Shown here piece by piece: positions 15,470 to 24,105 of a stretch of DNA of 36,366 bases. Position numbers and translations under genes: made by a program. Origin of the DNA: an uncultured Bacillota bacterium (GTDB lineage Bacteria; Bacillota_I; Bacilli_A; RF39; UBA660); contig CAMXQX010000005.1 in the NCBI GenBank assembly GCA_947246355.1, forward strand, positions 1 through 36,366. Reading direction: 5' to 3'. Under the pieces are notes generated by a model. The model was given only the letters and a program-made list of their open reading frames with translations. It was not told the origin of the DNA and did no database searches. The first letter of the stretch is position 1. Every line of letters begins with the position of its first letter.

Positions 15470-16047
15470 TTGAAAAAAATTATAATTTCTATTGTTTGTC
15501 TTGTGATTGTTGTTTTAGGAGCACTATGGCTTGCCAATAAAAAAGACGATACAAGTACTTTGAAGAAAGTAAAAGTAGCCGAAGTAGCGCACTCTATCTT
15601 CTATGCACCACAGTATTTAGCCCATGCACTAGGATACTTCGAAGAGGAAGGTTTGGACGTTGAAATTATCTTAGCTAATGGAGCAGATGCAGTTGCAGCT
15701 TCTGTGATGTCTGACGATGTACAAATCGGTTTTTGTGGTAGTGAACAAACTATCTACGTTTATAACCAAGGTGCGAAGGACTACTTAATTAATTTCTCAT
15801 CACTAACCAAAAAGGATGGAAGTTTCTTAGTAGCACGCACGGAAATGAAGGATTTTTCTATTAGTGATTTAAAAGGTTCCCATATTATTGCAGGTAGAAA
15901 AGCAGGAATGCCTGCCATGACACTTGAATGGGTTTTAAATCAAAATGGAATTAAAACCGAAGACGTTAATTTTGATACAAGTATTGCTTTTGCAGCCATG
16001 AGTGGAGCATTCATTGGTGGTACTGGAGACTATGTTTCCCTATTTGA
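15470..16047 (+). pseudogene. 5' part of ABC transporter substrate-binding protein gene (NMT1/ThiY-like), split by insertion
   Basis: The first 192 codons of a substrate-binding protein for an ABC importer of the NMT1/ThiY/SsuA superfamily. Seen: a TTG start after AAAGGAGGGG, an N-terminal hydrophobic segment (3-21, no lipobox cysteine, so likely a membrane anchor or signal), then AEVAHSIFYAPQYLAHALGYF, the SBP strand GLDVEIILANGADAVAASVM and KGSHIIAGRKAGMPAMTLEW. It stops resembling the family after ...GDYVSLF at 16045. The reading frame then runs on for 62 codons into foreign DNA (to 16234) with no family similarity. The missing 137 residues are at 25098-25511. Joined at the GA dinucleotide the halves give an in-frame protein of 329 residues. 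Likely inactive while the element is inserted. Confidence 0.93.
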
Positions 16048-16066
16048 TGATAGTGTAAGTATAAAA
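16028..16066. other. attL-like junction of the integrated element
   Basis: Host sequence ...TTTCCCTATTT, then core GA (16046-16047), then the element arm TGATAGTGTAAGTATAAAA (16048-16066). The arm is repeated in inverted orientation at 25079-25097. No target duplication other than GA, as for large serine recombinases. Confidence 0.85.
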
Positions 16067-16072
16067 CGCCTC

Positions 16073-17218
16073 CTAATCTTCATCAAAGTCCTTTCTTATC
16101 ATTTTTCCAATATAGTTTTTGTCTTCATTTATACATTTTTTATAAACCTTTGGCGAATTTTCACTGAAAGTATCTTCTCCGTTAAAGTCTTCTCTAATCA
16201 TTTGACTTATATGTTCCATAGAATGGTTTCCTAAAACAAAAATTTCCTCTAAAGGTGCGTCTCCCCCTTCTTCTATATATGCCTCTAAGTTTGTTTCTAA
16301 TTCCGCTAAGGACTCTTCCTTTGAAAGTCTTTGCATTGCAGCTTTGATTTGTTCCTCATGTTGTTCCATAAATTTCACACGTTCTAAAGAGGTAAGTCTA
16401 TCTGCTACTTTATGCATTACTTGTATTTTATCCTGTTGTTTATTCCCTTTTCCATAATTTCGAATCTTAGTAATAATTTCTCCTATGATTTCATCCACTT
16501 CTTTCCTTATTCTATTTACAACTACTTTTGCATTCTTATAGGTGTTTTCGATACTTTCTTTTCTAAAGCTTTCATTTTCTTCTATCTCTCTATAAATTTT
16601 AGCAAAAACAGGTATATCATCACTATAATATAAAATATCTACTTTATCACACCCAATAATAGTAGAATCCCTTTCCCATGCAGAGACCATATTAGTAGGC
16701 CTGTACTCTTCTGCATATACAGTATCACTTTCTTTTTTCTTCATTCTAGTAAATTTCCCAATACATTTATCTTCCATTGTCACCTCTGTTTCAGTAACTT
16801 CAATACACCTATCTTCATTATTACTTAGAGGTAATCCAAAAAGAGAATTATCTAATGACTCCTGTATTAAAAATTGTTGGAATGATTTAAGTTCATATTT
16901 TGTTCGTATACAAATGATAGGTTCTATACTTTCTAAACTATCTGTAACAATGGTTTGATTGATGACATATTCTCCATTCAACACCATATAACTTTTTAAT
17001 AATTGTAAGCCACTAGAATACGTATAGGAATCAATCCCATATTGTAAATACTCCCTTCTCCATTTTTTAAGCAATGCTATCTCACTACTGAAAAAAGGAA
17101 GTGTATACATAAGTTCTACTGCTCTTTCATTCCGTAAAGACTCCTTTTTTTCTATTTCCTGCAAGTCTAATTGTTCCTCTATTGCTTTTGTTATTTTATC
17201 ATTCGCATTAATTGTCAT
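16073..17218 (-). CDS. Unrecognised coiled-coil protein at left end of element
   Basis: The 381-residue protein has no family I recognise. It is hydrophilic with no membrane segment. The N-terminal part (about 1-60) is helical and charged; a mixed middle section (about 60-215) includes IEPIICIRTKYELKSFQQFL and a run of acidic strands; the second half (about 215-345) is predicted helical or coiled-coil, with long Glu/Lys stretches and KVADRLTSLERVKFMEQHEEQ. GAGGAGG precedes the ATG. It stops only 7 bases inside the left arm, so it is the last gene of the element. It follows the RhuM gene by 31 bases and is likely in the same operon. Confidence 0.6.
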   Translation of the reverse strand: MTINANDKITKAIEEQLDLQEIEKKESLRNERAVELMYTLPFFSSEIALLKKWRREYLQYGIDSYTYSSGLQLLKSYMVLNGEYVINQTIVTDSLESIEPIICIRTKYELKSFQQFLIQESLDNSLFGLPLSNNEDRCIEVTETEVTMEDKCIGKFTRMKKKESDTVYAEEYRPTNMVSAWERDSTIIGCDKVDILYYSDDIPVFAKIYREIEENESFRKESIENTYKNAKVVVNRIRKEVDEIIGEIITKIRNYGKGNKQQDKIQVMHKVADRLTSLERVKFMEQHEEQIKAAMQRLSKEESLAELETNLEAYIEEGGDAPLEEIFVLGNHSMEHISQMIREDFNGEDTFSENSPKVYKKCINEDKNYIGKMIRKDFDED

Positions 17219-17249
17219 TTTTTCCTCCTCGTATAACTATATTTAATTC

Positions 17250-18227
17250 TTATTTATCAATAGCATCAATTTCCTTATTTAGCATTTCTAAATAATCTTT
17301 CTCAGCAGTGGTTAAATGATTAACCTTATATCTATCATATTCTTCGTGTGCTTTCTTCAAAGCTTCTTCATGGGATATTTTCCCACTATCTTTTAGAATA
17401 TCTTTTCTTGTCATCTTTAAAAATGTATCTAATTCATTCACCCAATCCTGCATTGTCATAGGACGTCTATCTAAAGCATTAATTTCAGCAACATCTAAAT
17501 AAGCAGAGACCATTCTATTTAAAGTATTCATCTCTTCCTCTGTTAAATAATTTTTAGCAATTTCAGTCTCACTTTTTGTAGGATATTCTCCTTTAAAATT
17601 AGTAAATCCTAAATTTTCTTTTTCTGAATCAACTCTAGTAAAAATTATCTCTGCAGCTGTATTGCCATGCGTAGCGTAGTGCATTTTGTTTTGTACAGTT
17701 TTAAAGAAATTAATTGATAATTTATCCTTAGGATTATAATCAATGGAAGTTGCATAAATATCTAAAACTTTTCTCCAAAATATTTTTTCACTCGATCTAA
17801 TATCTCGAATTCTAGCAAGTAATTCTTCAAAGTATGGACTTTCTCCATTATTTTTTAATCTTTCATCATTTAAAGCAAAACCTTTTATCATGTATTCTTT
17901 TAATACTTTAGTTGCCCATATCCTAAATTCAGTTGCTTTTTTAGAATTAATTCTATATCCAACAGCAATAATTGCATCTAGATTATAATGTAAAACATTA
18001 TATTTTTTACCATCTCTAGCAGTTGTTAAGAATTTCTTAACAACTGAATCTTTTTGCAATTCTCCTTCATCAAAAACATTTTTTAAATGTATAGAGATAT
18101 TATTTTTGGTTGTACCATAAAGATTAGCCATTACATCTTGACTCATCCATATATCGTCATTTTTAATATTAACATCAATTTTTACATTACCATCTTTTGA
18201 AACATATATCATCATATTATTTTTCAT
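17250..18227 (-). CDS. RhuM family (Virulence_RhuM) protein
   Basis: The 325-residue protein matches the RhuM family: an N-terminal DNA-binding-like section with WMSQDVMANLYGTTKNNIS and IHLKNVFDEGELQ, then the family signature YNVLHYNLDAIIAVGYRINS and ATEFRIWATKVLKEYMIKGF, then MQDWVNELDTFLKMTR near the end. RhuM was named from a Salmonella pathogenicity island; it is widespread on genomic islands and often beside restriction or toxin-antitoxin genes, but its molecular activity is not established. AGAGGCGA precedes the ATG. It lies between the Nudix-hydrolase fusion and the coiled-coil gene on one strand. Confidence 0.88.
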   Translation of the reverse strand: MKNNMMIYVSKDGNVKIDVNIKNDDIWMSQDVMANLYGTTKNNISIHLKNVFDEGELQKDSVVKKFLTTARDGKKYNVLHYNLDAIIAVGYRINSKKATEFRIWATKVLKEYMIKGFALNDERLKNNGESPYFEELLARIRDIRSSEKIFWRKVLDIYATSIDYNPKDKLSINFFKTVQNKMHYATHGNTAAEIIFTRVDSEKENLGFTNFKGEYPTKSETEIAKNYLTEEEMNTLNRMVSAYLDVAEINALDRRPMTMQDWVNELDTFLKMTRKDILKDSGKISHEEALKKAHEEYDRYKVNHLTTAEKDYLEMLNKEIDAIDK

Positions 18228-18252
18228 TAAATCGCCTCTTTATGCAATAAAT

Positions 18253-19695
18253 TCATTCCATAGATTTTATACTATCAATAATTAATTTTGACATTTGTTT
18301 TTCATGTTCCTTATAATCGTGTGTTGAATTAGGTATAACATAAAATTGAAATTTAGCATTTTTAAATCTTTCTTTTAACCTGTTTTCAACATAGGACATC
18401 TCCCAACCTTTATAAACATGTTCGCTACTTCCAGCAATTATTGAAATAAATCCTTTATAATTTAGAGGTTTTGCAATATCTCTATTTTCTTCTAATTTAA
18501 ATAAATCAGCTTTACTACCAATAGCCATTGTTGAGGCAACTTTTAATGCTGCAAATTCATCTGTCACCATTTCGTAAGGCTTGCCATCTTTAATTAATTT
18601 TTTGCTTTTACTAACTAACTCACCATATTTTTCTTTAACTCTATATCTAAATCTACTAACCATATCAACTGGACTTAGTAAAATTGCTTTATTAATATCG
18701 CCAATTTGTTCCAAATAATATTGAACTTTTAAAGTTCCTAAACTTTGTCCTACTAAAATAATATCTTCATATTTCATATCTTTAGCGTAATTTACTGTTG
18801 CTGCAATATCATAAATTGAATCATCAAAATTTTCATAAATATTACCTGCTTTTATAGTTTCAGTAACTCCTTTGTTTTTACGATGGAGACGAAAAAACTG
18901 TTCCGAACCCCGATTGTTAGAAATCATAAAATCATATCCATAGTAATTAAATTCTTCAAACATTTCTTCATAATAATCTGATTTGAAGAAATTTCCACCA
19001 CTTCCATGAATAAATATAATAATAGACTTTGTTTTTTTATCAGAATGTTGTATTAATCCAGGTAAAAAGCAACCATCTTCTGTATTTAAAAGAATAAATT
19101 CCTTTTTATGATATTCTTTTTTAGTATTAACCCCTTTAATAATCTTTGATAATTCACCAAAGATATTAATATAAGCTGGAGTATTCTTGAAAACAACTTC
19201 GTCACTATCTGTTAGCATAAGTTCCTGTAATTCATAAAAATCAAACCATTTTTTATCTGTTGCAAGATAAGTATTCAATTTTATGTCCTCATCTTTAATA
19301 TTCGTTTTTATATAATAAAAATAAGTAAATCTCTGCTCACGTTCTTCATTTCTTTTTAGCATAGTTAGATATCTAATATCATTAGGGTTAATTTGGTATC
19401 CTATTTCTTCTATAGCCTTTTGTAATAAAGCATCTATCAATGATTGATTTGCTCCAACATGATTAGCTACCATTCCCCATTTTCCATTATTATAATGAAC
19501 ATTGTTACTACGTTTTTGTAATAAGATTTTACCCTCATCATTAATTATAAATATCGCAACTTCTTGATGCCACAAATGTTTTTCATGGACTTCTTTTTTG
19601 GTTGCCTCTATATCCGTAATATTACCATATTCATCTAAAACCTTTAATAACATTTTATCCTTTTCTTGATATGATTCATAGTGAACTACATTCAT
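18253..19695 (-). CDS. Nudix-like domain fused to an alpha/beta hydrolase
   Basis: One 480-residue frame carries two domains. Residues 1-170 are an isopentenyl-diphosphate isomerase-like Nudix fold (LWHQEVAIFIINDEGKILLQKRS, then GKWGMVANHVGANQSL and ALLQKAIEEIGYQI). The Nudix box is degenerate: the expected Gly, first Glu and Arg-Glu pair are Asn, Gln and Gln-Lys, and only the final Glu-Glu and Gly remain. Residues about 195-480 are an alpha/beta hydrolase with the oxyanion loop IHGSGGN, nucleophile elbow GQSLG and catalytic-His region NSTHDYKEHE. The acid residue is not obvious (GSSEH where Asp is common). A clear GAGGTGATTAACAATG start and a -10 TATAAT upstream support its own promoter. Substrate unknown; the Nudix half may bind rather than hydrolyse. 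Confidence 0.8.
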   Translation of the reverse strand: MNVVHYESYQEKDKMLLKVLDEYGNITDIEATKKEVHEKHLWHQEVAIFIINDEGKILLQKRSNNVHYNNGKWGMVANHVGANQSLIDALLQKAIEEIGYQINPNDIRYLTMLKRNEEREQRFTYFYYIKTNIKDEDIKLNTYLATDKKWFDFYELQELMLTDSDEVVFKNTPAYINIFGELSKIIKGVNTKKEYHKKEFILLNTEDGCFLPGLIQHSDKKTKSIIIFIHGSGGNFFKSDYYEEMFEEFNYYGYDFMISNNRGSEQFFRLHRKNKGVTETIKAGNIYENFDDSIYDIAATVNYAKDMKYEDIILVGQSLGTLKVQYYLEQIGDINKAILLSPVDMVSRFRYRVKEKYGELVSKSKKLIKDGKPYEMVTDEFAALKVASTMAIGSKADLFKLEENRDIAKPLNYKGFISIIAGSSEHVYKGWEMSYVENRLKERFKNAKFQFYVIPNSTHDYKEHEKQMSKLIIDSIKSME

Positions 19696-19803
19696 TGTTA
19701 ATCACCTCTATATAAATTATACTAAAAAAGAATTAGTTTTCCTAGAACTTGACAGCATTTATAGGAAAAATTCTATTTTAAACAATATAAATAATTTCTT
19801 CAC

Positions 19804-19926
19804 TCATAGCCCTTTTTTATAAAGTCATTTTTGTTTTTTTCTAATTCTTTTAAACACTTTTTAATTTTTGTCAAATTCTCTGACAGCTTCTTTCCTAAAG
19901 AGGAATAAAATATTATTCTACCCTAA
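19804..19926 (-). pseudogene. Relic of a small helical gene
   Basis: A 40-codon open stretch without a start codon ends in TGA at 19804-19806. The encoded peptide (LGKKLSENLTKIKKCLKELE and onward) is a clear amphipathic helix, unlike the random translation nearby. It is preceded by a stop, so it looks like the 3' remnant of a gene lost during element assembly. Chance is possible at this AT content. Confidence 0.25.
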
Positions 19927-19932
19927 CATACG

Positions 19933-19963
19933 AAAAAAAGTTGAAAACTCCTTCAACTTTTTT
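19933..19963. terminator. Terminator of hydroxyacyl-CoA dehydrogenase gene
   Basis: Stem AAAAAAAGTTGAA / TTCAACTTTTTT with a 6-base loop, directly after the minus-strand stop at 19970, with T-runs on both strands. Confidence 0.9.
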
Positions 19964-19969
19964 AAATTT

Positions 19970-20935
19970 TCATAACTTATGATGCAATTTTAAGAGTTCA
20001 ATTAACATTTTATCCCTATATTCTGCTAAAGAAGCATTATCATTTCCTATTTCCGCGCTTCTATTTTTTAACTCCTCATTGACTCCTTCTTGTGCAATCA
20101 TGGCAAATTCATCTGGAATTTTTTTAAAATCAGCCATATCTGCTAACCACATATTCGCTGATGGTCCCATATGTTTTAAAGCTCCAGCAATTCCATATTG
20201 TCCTCCTCCTAATTGAAATACTAAAGAAGGACCCATAATTCCCCAACGAAGTCCTGGTCCATAGGTAACTGCTTTATCGGCATCTTCTATGGTACAAACG
20301 CCTCTTGTAACTAAATCACATACTTCTCTATACAAAGCCATTTGAATACGATTACAAATAAAACCTAAAGCTTCCTTTTTTAAAACAATCGGTTCTTTTC
20401 CAATCAACGTATAAAATTCCTTGGCAACCTCTACTACTACTTCACTTGTTTTATCTCCTTTTGTAATTTCCACAAGGGGAATTAAATGTGGTGGATTATA
20501 AGGATGCGCTCCTATAAAACGTTCTGGATGTTTGGCATTCTTACAAATTTCTGTGATAAGAAGACCTGATGTAGAACTTACAATAATGGTTTCAATAGAC
20601 GTATATTTTTCCATTTCTTCAACCATTTGTCTTTTAATGTCATAGTTTTCAGGACCCGATTCTACAATCAATTGAGCATTTCTTACTGCTTCTTCCATTG
20701 ATAAAGTATAGATAATACTTTTTTCAAGTTCCTCACTTTTTTCTTTCGTTAATACATTGTTTTTTATAAGAGTCTCTAAACTTTCATGAATTCTTTTTTT
20801 AGCAAGTTGTAAACTCTCTTCATTGATATCATAGACCGTAACACTTAAATCTTTCATAGCAAAATAAAGTGCCCAGCTGTAGCCTATGACTCCTGCTCCA
20901 ACACAAGATACCTCTCTTATTTCCTTTGCTTGCAT
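19970..20935 (-). CDS. 3-hydroxyacyl-CoA dehydrogenase family (lambda-crystallin/carnitine dehydrogenase-like)
   Basis: The 321-residue NAD-dependent dehydrogenase has an N-terminal Rossmann domain with GAGVIG (13-18) and the acidic end of the second strand (TVYDIN) that marks NAD preference. The middle carries SSTSGLLITEI and IGAHPYNPPHLIPLVEI, the substrate- and catalytic-histidine region of the lambda-crystallin, L-gulonate 3-dehydrogenase and carnitine 3-dehydrogenase branch. The C-terminal helical domain includes ALGFICNRIQMALYREVCDLV. It starts after AGAGGG. The exact substrate cannot be read. It stands between the integrase and a terminator, as cargo rather than a transfer function. 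Confidence 0.85.
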   Translation of the reverse strand: MQAKEIREVSCVGAGVIGYSWALYFAMKDLSVTVYDINEESLQLAKKRIHESLETLIKNNVLTKEKSEELEKSIIYTLSMEEAVRNAQLIVESGPENYDIKRQMVEEMEKYTSIETIIVSSTSGLLITEICKNAKHPERFIGAHPYNPPHLIPLVEITKGDKTSEVVVEVAKEFYTLIGKEPIVLKKEALGFICNRIQMALYREVCDLVTRGVCTIEDADKAVTYGPGLRWGIMGPSLVFQLGGGQYGIAGALKHMGPSANMWLADMADFKKIPDEFAMIAQEGVNEELKNRSAEIGNDNASLAEYRDKMLIELLKLHHKL

Positions 20936-21018
20936 ATTTACCCTCTCTTTCTATTTTTATTGTACCAAATTTATAAAAAGAAAGAGCTATTTTCTTGTTT
21001 ACTTTACATAACCTTCTG

Positions 21019-22704
21019 TCAAAGGTAAGAATAAACATGTACTTGGTAAGTCACCTCATAGCGCTTGGTTCCTTTGGTATCGTATCCTCTTTTAAAAATA
21101 TATTCCTTTTCTTTTAGTAATTCTTGTTTTTCGAGTTCGTACGATAAAAAGATATCTAGATGGATGCTATTTTCTTTTGTTTTATCTTGGAAAACAGTAA
21201 TAGAATCAAGAAGAAAGCCTACTATTTTATCAAAAACGGCTTTGCTCTGCCCTTTTTCTATTAAAAATTTTTCTATTTCCTGTAGTGGATTTTTCTTACC
21301 ATCCCTATCTTTTTTTGTCTTTTGTAATTTGCTTTTTAATTCCTTGATTTCTGTATCGTACGTTTTATAGTATTCCTTCAATTCCTCTTTTGGTAAGTTT
21401 TCATCTAAGTAAAGAGATAAGAGTTTCTTCTTTTTTATTTCTATCTCTTTGATTTCCTTCTCAAGTAGAAAATCTTTCTCCTCTATAAAAGAGGAGGTTG
21501 TCTGTTTATAAAAGGATGAAAGAAGAAGAATTGCATTTTTGCTATAGATGCCTAATTGTTCTAAAATATCCCTTAAAATAAAATCAAGTTCTGATTCACG
21601 AAGATTAGGGGTAGTACATGCTTTTTTGCCTTGTTTTAAATAAGTGCTACATACCCATGTTTTATCACTGTCTACTTTTCGAAAGGTTCTTCTATGAAAT
21701 ACAGTTCCATGTTCTTTGCAATAAATTTTCGCACTATAAGTATATCTGTTCTTATAAAGTGCTTTATCTCCCCTTCGATTTTGAAATGATTTTTTCCTTA
21801 ATTCCAAACGAGTATTTGCATGTTCCCATAACTCTTCTGTGACGATAGGTGGAATTCTAACTTGGTTTTCATATAAAATCCAATCTTTCTTCTTAAAATA
21901 TTTTATCTTTTTAGTCATGTAATCAACAATTTCTGATTTTCTAGCACAATAATACCCTTTGTATTTTGGATTTTCTAACATGCGGGAGATGGTCGTGATA
22001 CTCCACTGTTTACCTAGTCTTGTTGTTTTCCCTTCCTTATTTAAAATGGCGACAATATGAGACAAGGAATATTCTTTGATGGCATAGAGTTCATAAATTC
22101 TTCGCACTTGCTCTGCTTCTTTTGCTACAATGGAAAGCCTTCCTGTTGTTTTGTCTTTCTCGTAACCATACAATTGATTATTTCCTAAAATTTCTCCTCT
22201 TTCTATCGCCCGCTCCATCCCAAATTTCACACGTTCAGATAACCTTCGAATTTCATCTTGGGCCATCGAAGCCATAATGGTTAGCCTTAATTCTGCATCA
22301 GGTAAAGCGGTATTAATATTATCATTTACGAACAAAACAGCAACACCATACGATAAAAGTTCTCTAGTATATTTAATACTGTCGAGGGTGTTTCTTGAAA
22401 ATCTTGATATTTCTTTGGTTACAATTAAGTCAAATTTTCCACTTCGAGCGTCCTCTAACATCTGCATAAAACTGTCTCGTTTAACATCGCTTGTCCCAGT
22501 AATTCCATCATCAACATAACCTTCTACATATGTCCAATTGGGATTTTCTTCAATATACTGTCTAAAATGTTCTACTTGATTTTGAAGGGATTTTTTCTGT
22601 TCAACATGTTCTGTGGAAACTCTTGCATAATCCGTAACACGTAAACGTAAATGCGTTAAAGACTTGCCAAGCGCTAATTCGCTTCGAACCTGGTATAAAT
22701 CCAA
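21019..22704 (-). CDS. Large serine recombinase (integrase)
   Basis: The 561-residue protein is a large serine recombinase, which integrates and excises DNA through a Ser-DNA covalent link. Resolvase domain (about 20-170): YARVS with catalytic Ser30, then VTKEISRFSRN and ASMAQDEIRRLSERVKFG. Recombinase domain (about 190-330): YGYEK..., ISRMLENPKYKGYYCARKSE. Zinc ribbon (about 345-385): paired Cys in CKEHG and WVCSTYLKQGKKAC. The remainder (about 395-520) is coiled-coil. The start is TTG after GCAGGTG at 6 bases; ATG is absent nearby. It lies 29 bases after the 59-residue gene. It is intact, with no frameshift or missing motif, and faces a GA-core site pair at the element ends. Confidence 0.95.
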   Translation of the reverse strand: MDLYQVRSELALGKSLTHLRLRVTDYARVSTEHVEQKKSLQNQVEHFRQYIEENPNWTYVEGYVDDGITGTSDVKRDSFMQMLEDARSGKFDLIVTKEISRFSRNTLDSIKYTRELLSYGVAVLFVNDNINTALPDAELRLTIMASMAQDEIRRLSERVKFGMERAIERGEILGNNQLYGYEKDKTTGRLSIVAKEAEQVRRIYELYAIKEYSLSHIVAILNKEGKTTRLGKQWSITTISRMLENPKYKGYYCARKSEIVDYMTKKIKYFKKKDWILYENQVRIPPIVTEELWEHANTRLELRKKSFQNRRGDKALYKNRYTYSAKIYCKEHGTVFHRRTFRKVDSDKTWVCSTYLKQGKKACTTPNLRESELDFILRDILEQLGIYSKNAILLLSSFYKQTTSSFIEEKDFLLEKEIKEIEIKKKKLLSLYLDENLPKEELKEYYKTYDTEIKELKSKLQKTKKDRDGKKNPLQEIEKFLIEKGQSKAVFDKIVGFLLDSITVFQDKTKENSIHLDIFLSYELEKQELLKEKEYIFKRGYDTKGTKRYEVTYQVHVYSYL

Positions 22705-22733
22705 GAAAACACCTGCTTTCTACCTACCATTGG

Positions 22734-22913
22734 TTATTTCCCTGTAGTCTGTTTTTCTTTTTTTAAAAGAGCTTCCTCGCATTTTTTGTAAACTTGATAA
22801 GAAATTCTTTTTTCGCTAAACAACTCTTCATTTAGAAAAAGGGCAATAGCAACCGTAATTTGTCTATTTTTACTTTTAATTCTCTGCTTGTTTACAAGAA
22901 GTTCCTCTTCCAT
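22734..22913 (-). CDS. Small basic protein next to the integrase (candidate directionality factor)
   Basis: The 59-residue protein (MEEELLVNKQRIKSKNRQIT..., ending KKEKQTTGK) is Lys-rich with a hydrophobic helix (TVAIALFLNEELF) and a helix resembling a SHOCT-like short module (ISYQVYKKCEEALLK). The ATG at 22913 is preferred over GTG at 22922, which overlaps the AAGGTGGGGG Shine-Dalgarno. It lies directly upstream of the integrase on the same strand, the common place for a recombination directionality factor or regulator of serine integrases. No family assigned; the role is inference. Confidence 0.6.
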   Translation of the reverse strand: MEEELLVNKQRIKSKNRQITVAIALFLNEELFSEKRISYQVYKKCEEALLKKEKQTTGK

Positions 22914-22965
22914 AACCCCCACCTTCTATATAATCGTATGAATGTTACAAAAAAATAACACGAAA

Positions 22966-22990
22966 AGAAACAAAATTCTGTTTTGTTTCT
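22966..22990. repeat. Perfect 10-bp inverted repeat upstream of integrase operon
   Basis: AGAAACAAAA / TTTTGTTTCT with a 5-base loop, 53 bases upstream of the small gene. It could be an operator of the integrase operon or a backup terminator of the SDR gene. Confidence 0.5.
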
Positions 22991-23060
22991 CTTTTTCTTA
23001 ATTCCCTATTTTCTAAGCTAAAAGTGATTGTTATCCTACAATTTATCTAAATTTAATATA

Positions 23061-23090
23061 AAAAAAAGAAGATATTAACGCTTCTTTTTC
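23061..23090. terminator. Terminator of SDR gene
   Basis: Stem AAAAAGAAG / CTTCTTTTT with a 9-base loop, followed by T-runs on either strand; it lies about 35 bases beyond the minus-strand SDR stop. Confidence 0.8.
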
Positions 23091-23123
23091 AAAGCAATTT
23101 TGAACATCTATTGTCCAAAACTT

Positions 23124-24044
23124 CTACCCCATAACCTCTCCACCATTATTATGAAGAACCTGCCCTGTTACATAACTAGAGTCATCGGACGCTAAAAATA
23201 CGAAAGTGGGAGCAAGTTCGTATGGCATAGCTCCTCTTGCCATCGCTGAATTGCTTCCTAAAGAAGGTATTTTTTCTTTTACCCAACAAGCGGGTTGCAA
23301 TGGTGTCCAAAAAAATCCAGGAGCTATCGCATTGACACGAATATTTTTAAGCGCTAAATTACGAGCAAGCGCTCTAGTAAAACCAACAATAGCACCTTTA
23401 GTAGTCACATAATCAATCAATTGGGGGTCTCCATAAAAAGTAGTGACCGAAGTCAAATTAATAATGGAGGAACCCGATTTTAAATGGGGTAAAACAGCCT
23501 TGGTCAAATAAAACATACCATAAACATTTACTTTCATCGTTTGATCAAATTGTTCATCACTAATATTTTCCAAACAATCTTGTTGGTACTGTACACCTGC
23601 ATTATTGACAAGAATATCAATTTTTCCAAATGTCTCTATTGTTTTTTCTACAATTTCTTTGGAAAAGCGAGCATCCATCAAATTGCCAGATAGAAGGATA
23701 CATTCTCCTCCTAATTTTTCAATATACTCCTTGGTATACTTGGCGTCTTCATGTTCATTGTAGTAAGGGATTACTACTTTAGCTCCTTCTTTTACAAAAG
23801 CAATAGCTGCTGCTCGACCAAGCCCACTATCTGCCCCTGTAATAATAGCCACCTTATCTTGCAGTTTTCCACTCCCCTTATAATTTGGATTGTCAAAAAC
23901 AGGAAGCGGCTTCATTAAATACTCTTTTCCTGGTTGTTCACTTTGAGATTGCGCAGGAGCCAGTATTTGGTATTCTGTACTTTTAATACCTAACTTATCA
24001 TAATAATTAAAATATTGATTGCCAAAATGGTAATCGTAGTCCAT
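23124..24044 (-). CDS. Short-chain dehydrogenase/reductase (general stress protein 39-like)
   Basis: The 306-residue NAD(P)-dependent SDR has an N-terminal extension of about 60 residues typical of the YhdF/GSP39/YhxC subgroup (PAQSQSEQPG motif), then a Rossmann fold with TGADSGLG (69-76) and NNAG (147-150). The catalytic set is intact: Ser199, Tyr212 and Lys216 (YVTTK). The C-terminal part reads NAIAPGFFWTPLQP and SSYVTGQVLHNNGG. The start is fixed by GGAGGTGATACGATG. Cargo of the element; in Bacillus relatives are sigma-B-type stress genes, but nothing here indicates stress control. Confidence 0.9.
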   Translation of the reverse strand: MDYDYHFGNQYFNYYDKLGIKSTEYQILAPAQSQSEQPGKEYLMKPLPVFDNPNYKGSGKLQDKVAIITGADSGLGRAAAIAFVKEGAKVVIPYYNEHEDAKYTKEYIEKLGGECILLSGNLMDARFSKEIVEKTIETFGKIDILVNNAGVQYQQDCLENISDEQFDQTMKVNVYGMFYLTKAVLPHLKSGSSIINLTSVTTFYGDPQLIDYVTTKGAIVGFTRALARNLALKNIRVNAIAPGFFWTPLQPACWVKEKIPSLGSNSAMARGAMPYELAPTFVFLASDDSSYVTGQVLHNNGGEVMG

Positions 24045-24105
24045 CGTATCACCTCCCTATAACATATGAAATAAAGTTGCTTTCTATCAAAAAAATATCC
24101 GTTTT

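Noticed and set aside
16048-16234. Continuation of the binding-protein reading frame into the element (62 codons).
   Set aside because: It has no similarity to the protein family, is hydrophobic-biased because it is the antisense of the coiled-coil gene, and the true continuation is at 25098.
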